64,000 nt of DNA from Puccinia triticina (Eukaryota > Basidiomycota > Pucciniomycetes > Pucciniales > Pucciniaceae), in contig NC_070569.1 in NCBI RefSeq assembly GCF_026914185.1, positions 5,146,001 to 5,210,000 of the forward strand, written 5' to 3'. The first letter of the stretch is position 1. Each line of letters opens with the position of its first letter. The notes under the pieces are model-generated. The model was not told the DNA's origin, did not search any database, and worked only from the letters and a program-made list of their open reading frames with translations. This document shows, piece after piece, positions 58,814 through 64,000 of this stretch. The position numbers and the translations under genes were made by a program.

Positions 58814-59650
58814 TGTCAAGACTCAGGGCTTGCCCCAGAGCAAAGGAAGCGCAAGGAGCGAAACCCTAACCCCGCAAGGGGGAATGGTGAGTCCGCGCGA
58901 CCCCCAGGTCCATGCATATGCATGAGACTCTCAGACAATAGGAGTAGGCGAGAAGCTGAAACTTTGTTCCTCTCCTTCTAGCCACGTCTACATCCGACGA
59001 AGAGCCTAAACGTCCCAAGAGAAGCACAACACCGAATAGGTAAGCTGTGCTCCTTGGGTTCGTCATAAGCCGAGGAGCGAGCTGCTGATTAAAAGAACAA
59101 TTTTCTAATTACAGCAAGCATTCGCCCGACGCCAACTCAGACCGAATCGGTTCCAGCCTCATCGAAAGGATTTCCACCTCAACGAGTGGTAAGTCCTTCG
59201 ATGCAGAGTCATCAAAGCGTAGCCGGTCACTGATATAGAGATCTGTTACAATAACAGACCGTAGCAGTCCCGGCACGCTTCTCACTCGTATCGGCGGACG
59301 TTAAAGTACCAAGCCTGAACGAGCACAAGTAAGAGATAAACATCATCTCTTTAGCTTTCGCACCGAAAGTTCAGGCACTGATGCAGAACACAGTTGCGCA
59401 TCCCAGACAGTAGTCCTCTCCCCACGATCTCGTGGTCCTAGCTGCCATAGCAGTCTTTTCTCATTATTATTCTATCTCATACCAGAGCCGGCAATAGTTC
59501 CGCTCTTAGGTACATGACTTGTTTATTTCTTTCTCTGTCTCTGAGCTTGTCAGATGGACCAACCTCATTCTAACCATGAAATAAACGCTCTTAGTATTGT
59601 GAAACCTTTTAGATTTACAGTCTCGGATCTCGGAACCACCGAACCTCAGT
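58814..59650 (+). repeat. 5' LTR (right end approximate)
   Basis: Start fixed by the match at 63904. The end is placed before CCACTACTAAGAGCGG, which resembles a copia primer-binding site (TATCAGAGC-like) just ahead of the gag start. The exact end needs the full 3' LTR. Confidence 0.6.
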
Positions 59651-59673
59651 ACCACTACTAAGAGCGGAACAAC

Positions 59674-62600
59674 ATGGCCGGCACTCGTCAAACTCCTGCT
59701 GCCGCTGCTTCCTCGTCGAATGCGAACACCTCCTCTACCACGAGTGATGAGCGCGACTTGTTTAAATGTCCTACCTTTGATGGAAAAAACTTTCCCATCT
59801 GGCAGCGCAAGGTCAAGACCTATCTGGCCGTCAAGAGTTTGATGAAGTGTATTGAGGAACCATTACCGCCTAACGCCTCCGAACAAGCTAAACTGGAATA
59901 CGTTCGAGCTGCTGCCATCATCAGCGGTCACATTGAGGACGATATATACAACCATATCATCACTGACGAGAACGTAAACGACGCCTTTGCTCTCTGGAAA
60001 GAGCTTAAGGGAGAATATGCGTCAGCGTCGGTACTCGCCATCTATCATGCGTGGCGAAAATGGGAAGATATCCAATACAACAACGACATCAATCGCTATA
60101 TCACTCAATTGGAATCAATGTTGGCGGAATTTGCTGCCATGGGGTTAGATGTTCCCGGAACTATCTTGAGCTGCACAATAATCGCTAGAATCTCACGAAA
60201 GAGGCCCTCTCTCATGGAGACTCTGATTAGCAACGCCGAGATGCTTTCGCATCCGAAGCAAATCATCGCAAAACTTCGGGATATCGCCCACCACGATGCT
60301 GTCTCAGCAACCATGACCAGGGACGAGGAAGCAATTATCGGATCTTCCACAGCGCTAGCAACGCAAGCGCAGCATTCCGGAAACCGTGGAAATCAGCAGC
60401 GCAAGCGACGTTTCAACCCTCATCCGTGCACAAATAAGCAACACAATCCCTTGGCAACTTCACATACCGAGGAGGACTGCTGGACCCTGCACCCCGGTCT
60501 CTACAAGAAAGCTCGCACAAATCCACCCACCGGCTTAGTCACCACCACTGCACCAGGTACCTCCGAATCCGCGAACATTGTCAGACCCTCCTTTGGCTAC
60601 TTAACGGGCCCGGACACTGCCGGGCTGAAAATGCCTATGGTTTTGGACTCAGGCGCCAGCCACCATATGCTGAATGCTCTCGACTTATTCAGCACCACGT
60701 CTTCAGTTCGAATCAGCATCGCCACCGGTAATAAGTGGGATCAACGTGAGCTGTTCGCGGTAGCTAAGGGGACCGCTGTACTGCAACTTGAAAACGGGTC
60801 AACCATTATCTTGAAGGACGCTCTTTACGTTCCGAACTTGACTCGGAGTCTGATCTCGTTTGCTCAGTTAATGGAGAACAACGCCTCTATTTCACCAGCG
60901 CCATGCGGATTTACTGTGACTATCGACAATCAAACTGCAATCGATATTGACACCACAAACTCGATCTTTGAGATAGTGGGTATCTGTGAACCTGAGGCCG
61001 CACCAACAGCCAATCTCACTGAAGTGACAACAGCTGCCAAACCCAATAGCTTCGACCTTTGGCACAGACGGTTGGGACACGCTAGCCGCAAGAGGATCGA
61101 AGTGATGCTCAACAAACCATTGTCGCCTGAAGCCTCAAGAGCGTGTGACGCATGCATGAAGGGTAATGTCACTCGACTTCCCTTCAACAGCCACTTCAAA
61201 GCCACAACCTGCCCTCTCGAGGTCGTTCACGCCGATCTTGTTGGGCCCATCACTCCCGCGACGAATGGAGGCGCCCGCTATATTCTCACAATAGTGGATC
61301 AATATTCCGGTTACATTCACACGGACATCCTGAAGCTGAAGAGCGACGCTCCGAAAGCCATCCTAGAATACAAATCCTTCCTTGAGGCGCAGACTGGTAC
61401 CACCATTAATAAACTGATAACTGACGGTGGTGGCGAATTCGTTGGGAAAACACTGGGTGCTACTCTCAAGGAGGCCGGAATTCAACATAACGTTTCGCCG
61501 CCATATACACCCCAGCACAACGGATTCGCCGAGCGCGCCAATTGAACGGTTATTGAGATGACTCGCACTCAAATGATGCAGGCCAATATGGCCCCGGAGT
61601 GGTGGGGGGAAGCTGTCAAGTCCGCCACAGCAACCACGAACTGCTTGCCCTCTCTTAGCAAAAGTCGAGCCTCACCAATGGAGCTTATGTTTAAAATCAA
61701 ACCAAACATGAGCTTTTTCCGACCATTCGGATGTCGTGCATGGATCGTAAAACCAAAGCAAAATCGTGGGATCAAATTCGGTCCGATAGCTTGGGACGGG
61801 ATAATGTTGGGCTATGACAACGACTTTACGTCTTACCGGATATTTCGACCGGATGACAAGTCCTTCGTGACATCAAAACATGTCCACTTTGATGAGTCGA
61901 CCTTTCCTGTCTGTCCTGCGATGAGCAAGAGCTACAATGTCTTTGGAATCGATAAATTACCGGCTTTTACCGAAGAGGACCCTTTGCCTTTCACCGAGGA
62001 GGATGAACTAAATGAACTGCAACGGGACGGAAATGAGGACCGTGAGGAAGAAGAAGACATTGAAAGGGTACTAGGGGAGCTGGCGCCTGGCCCGCAGCTA
62101 GGCGATGAGGACCGTGAACATGAAGAACGCCAAGAAGACGCTGAGGAAGCCATGGCCGGCGTAAATCAACAGCAACATCCTCCGCAACCAACATCACTTC
62201 CCCGTCTGAAGATTATCGGCCCTCGACATCCCACTTTAATCACCAGTGACATCGACCCGGCTAACATTCGGAACTACAGCCGACGTCAAATGTATCATGC
62301 AACAGCAGTGTCGGAGCCTCAAAATCATCGTCAAGCAATGAACTCAGCTGAGTCACTTAACTGGAAAGAGGCCGAATTGAAGGAAGTTGCAAACATGATT
62401 CAACACAACGTGTGGCTACAGCGGCGCCGTGAACCGGAAGATGCGCCAATCCCGGCCACTTGGGCCTTTCGGAAGAAGCTGGGTCCAGACAACAAGGTGA
62501 CTGAGTTCAAGGCCAGAATCTGTGCTCAAGGCTTCAGACAAACGTATGGACTGAACTACGAGGCGCGCTACGCACCCACGGGGCGACCATGCTCATTAAG

Positions 62601-63903
62601 GTTGCTTGTCTCTTTTGCGGTCAATCACGGACTGGAGATTCATCAACTCGATGTAAGGAGCGCTTTCCTTACTTGTCCCCTTGAGGACAAAGTCACGCTC
62701 CTTCCGCCTCCCGGGCTCGATATGCCGCCTAACTCCGTACTGGATCTAAAAAAGGCGATATACGGTCTGAGGCAAGCGCCGTTGGTGTGGTATAACCGGC
62801 TATTGAACTACTTGAAAAAGATCGGCTTCTCTATCTTGATTGCCGATCCTTGTGTCTTCTACCGCTGCGGAGTTCCAGGGAGAGCGGACACCTTTGTCTA
62901 CGCGCACGTAGATGACCTAGTCTTCATCAGCAAGCAACCGCTCCTATTTAAGGAAGAGATGGAGGCGGAGTTCAAGATCAAGTACATGGGCGAGGCGAAA
63001 TTCCTTCTAGGAATGAACATCGAGCGAACGGAGAAAGGCGTCCACATTAACCAATCGCAGTTCATCGAGCAAAAGCTGGAGGAATTTGGGCTCGACAAGC
63101 TTCACCCGGCCTCCTGTCCACTCAATCCAAAAGCTTACCTAAAGAAGCCAACTGTTCAAGAGATAGCTGAGTTCAGGAAGACCGGTGTCAACTATTGAGC
63201 GTTGATAGGCTCGCTCAATTACTTAAGCGTATTAACTCGACCCGACATAGCGTACGCGGTTAGTTCGTTGTCTCAATATCTAGAGAACCCTGGCATACTG
63301 CACTATCAGGCAGCCATCCAGGTCTATCGGTATCTGGCGGGAACGAAGACTCTTGGCCTAACATATCTGACAAGCGCCGACATCGCATTAAAGGCATACG
63401 TTGACGCGGATTGGGGAAACTGTCCTGATACACGCCAATCCTCCACTGGCTTTGCAATCATGGCGGGATCTCACCTCATAGCTTGGAAATTGTCAAAGCA
63501 AGCCACGGTGTCGTTGTCAACAACAGAGGCTGAATACAAAGCCTTGTCGGACCTAGGTCGGGAACTAGCCTGGTTATCCAATCTGCTATTGGAAGTTAAG
63601 ATTCAACTGGAACCGCGCAACATTGAAGTCCTAGTCGATAACAAGGGAGCCATCGACTTGGCTAAAAGCGAAACCTCACAAAACAGTTTTGGCACAAAAC
63701 ATATGTCGATCCGTCTTCACTTTGTCCGCGAACTTATCATTAGACAGCTCATTCGGCTAAGCTACATCCGCTCTGAGGCAAACGCTGCCGACTTTCTCAC
63801 CAAACCGGTCGGCAGAGTCACTATACGAAGAGCCCTTGAAATCATCAGCATCAAGCCTTCGTCTCAAGTTGCTTCAAACCTACCGGATCGAAGCATGGCG
63901 GGA
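59674..63903 (+). pseudogene. copia gag-pol with two in-frame TGA stops
   Basis: Single frame from MAGTRQTPAAAA: gag (FKCPTFDGKNFPIWQRKVKT...), protease MVLDSGASHHM, GAG-pre-integrase LWHRRLGHASR..CDACMKGN, integrase VHADLVGP..TDGGGEF..NGFAERAN, reverse transcriptase (SAFLTCPL, YGLRQAPLVWY, HVDDLVFIS), RNase H (VDADWGNC, STTEAEYKAL, VDNKGAI). TGA at 61543 (after ERAN) and 63196 (before ALIGSLNYL) stand where arginine is usual; each is one C-to-T step from CGA. No frameshift. After the RNase H the frame runs on into the 3' LTR without a stop in the window; in the 5' LTR copy the same frame stops at 58979-58981. Confidence 0.9.
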
Positions 63904-64000
63904 TGTCAAGACTCAGGGCTTGCCCCAGAGCAAAGGAAGCGCAAGGAGCGAAACCCTAACCCCGCAAGGGGGAATGGTGAGTCCGCGCGACCCCCAGGTC
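63904..64000 (+). repeat. 3' LTR, first 97 bases
   Basis: Identical to 58814-58910. Truncated by the window edge. Confidence 0.9.

Larger units (their letters stand above)
58814..64000 (+). mobile_element. Ty1/copia element inserted in the other copia element
   Basis: 5' LTR starts TGTCAAGACTCAGGG at 58814. The 3' LTR starts at 63904 and continues past the window. The visible 97 bases of the 3' LTR are identical to the 5' LTR, pointing to a recent insertion. Different lineage from the other two copia elements (different LTR ends and gag). Confidence 0.9.

Overview
Eukaryotic, almost certainly fungal DNA. Genes are split by many short introns (about 60-115 bp, GT..AG). The gene families (secreted phospholipase B, GH47 mannosidase, DH-PH RhoGEF) and the mobile elements (KDZ transposase with its partner gene, Ty1/copia elements, many MITEs) fit a basidiomycete. 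The gag-like and KDZ-partner proteins resemble those I know from rust fungi (Pucciniales, Puccinia-like), but species and genus are inference. I found no rRNA, tRNA, CRISPR or bacterial-type operon.

Layout. 0.2-21.8 kb is the gene-bearing part. Five minus-strand genes can be resolved: a multi-pass membrane protein with a spermidine-synthase-like domain (198-2514), a secreted phospholipase B (3680-6614), a small charged nuclear-type protein (7742-8755), a DH-PH RhoGEF (15200-18479) and a GH47 alpha-mannosidase (18841-21840). The spaces between them hold MITEs: a 53-bp element with a 9-bp target duplication (7119-7171), a 1.4-kb element carrying another MITE inside it (9013-10402), a nested pair (11671-12058) and a CAAC-ended element with a 7-bp duplication (12175-12860).

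21.8-33.9 kb: a zinc-finger (4CXXC/R1-like) gene on the minus strand is split by a copia retrotransposon (26069-31352; 574-bp LTRs; 5-bp duplication TCATT). Removing the element and one TCATT restores the reading frame. Small palindromic elements follow.

33.9-47.3 kb: a roughly 13.4-kb segment bounded by inverted repeats of about 220 bp. It carries a decayed KDZ transposase on the left, a convergent KDZ-partner gene on the right, and between them a spliced gag-like gene without pol plus a further MITE.

47.3-55.0 kb: gene-poor. It holds a 1.2-kb fold-back element made of about 18 palindromic units, a diverged 420-bp palindrome, a pyrimidine-rich tract and one short protein fragment.

55.0-64.0 kb: nested copia elements. 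The 3' part of a minus-strand element (55028-58813) is cut in its protease region by a plus-strand element (58814 to beyond the window end). Visible LTR sequence of the inserted element is identical on both sides (97 of 97 bases). The three copia elements share in-frame TGA stops at places where arginine is expected, consistent with CpG deamination.
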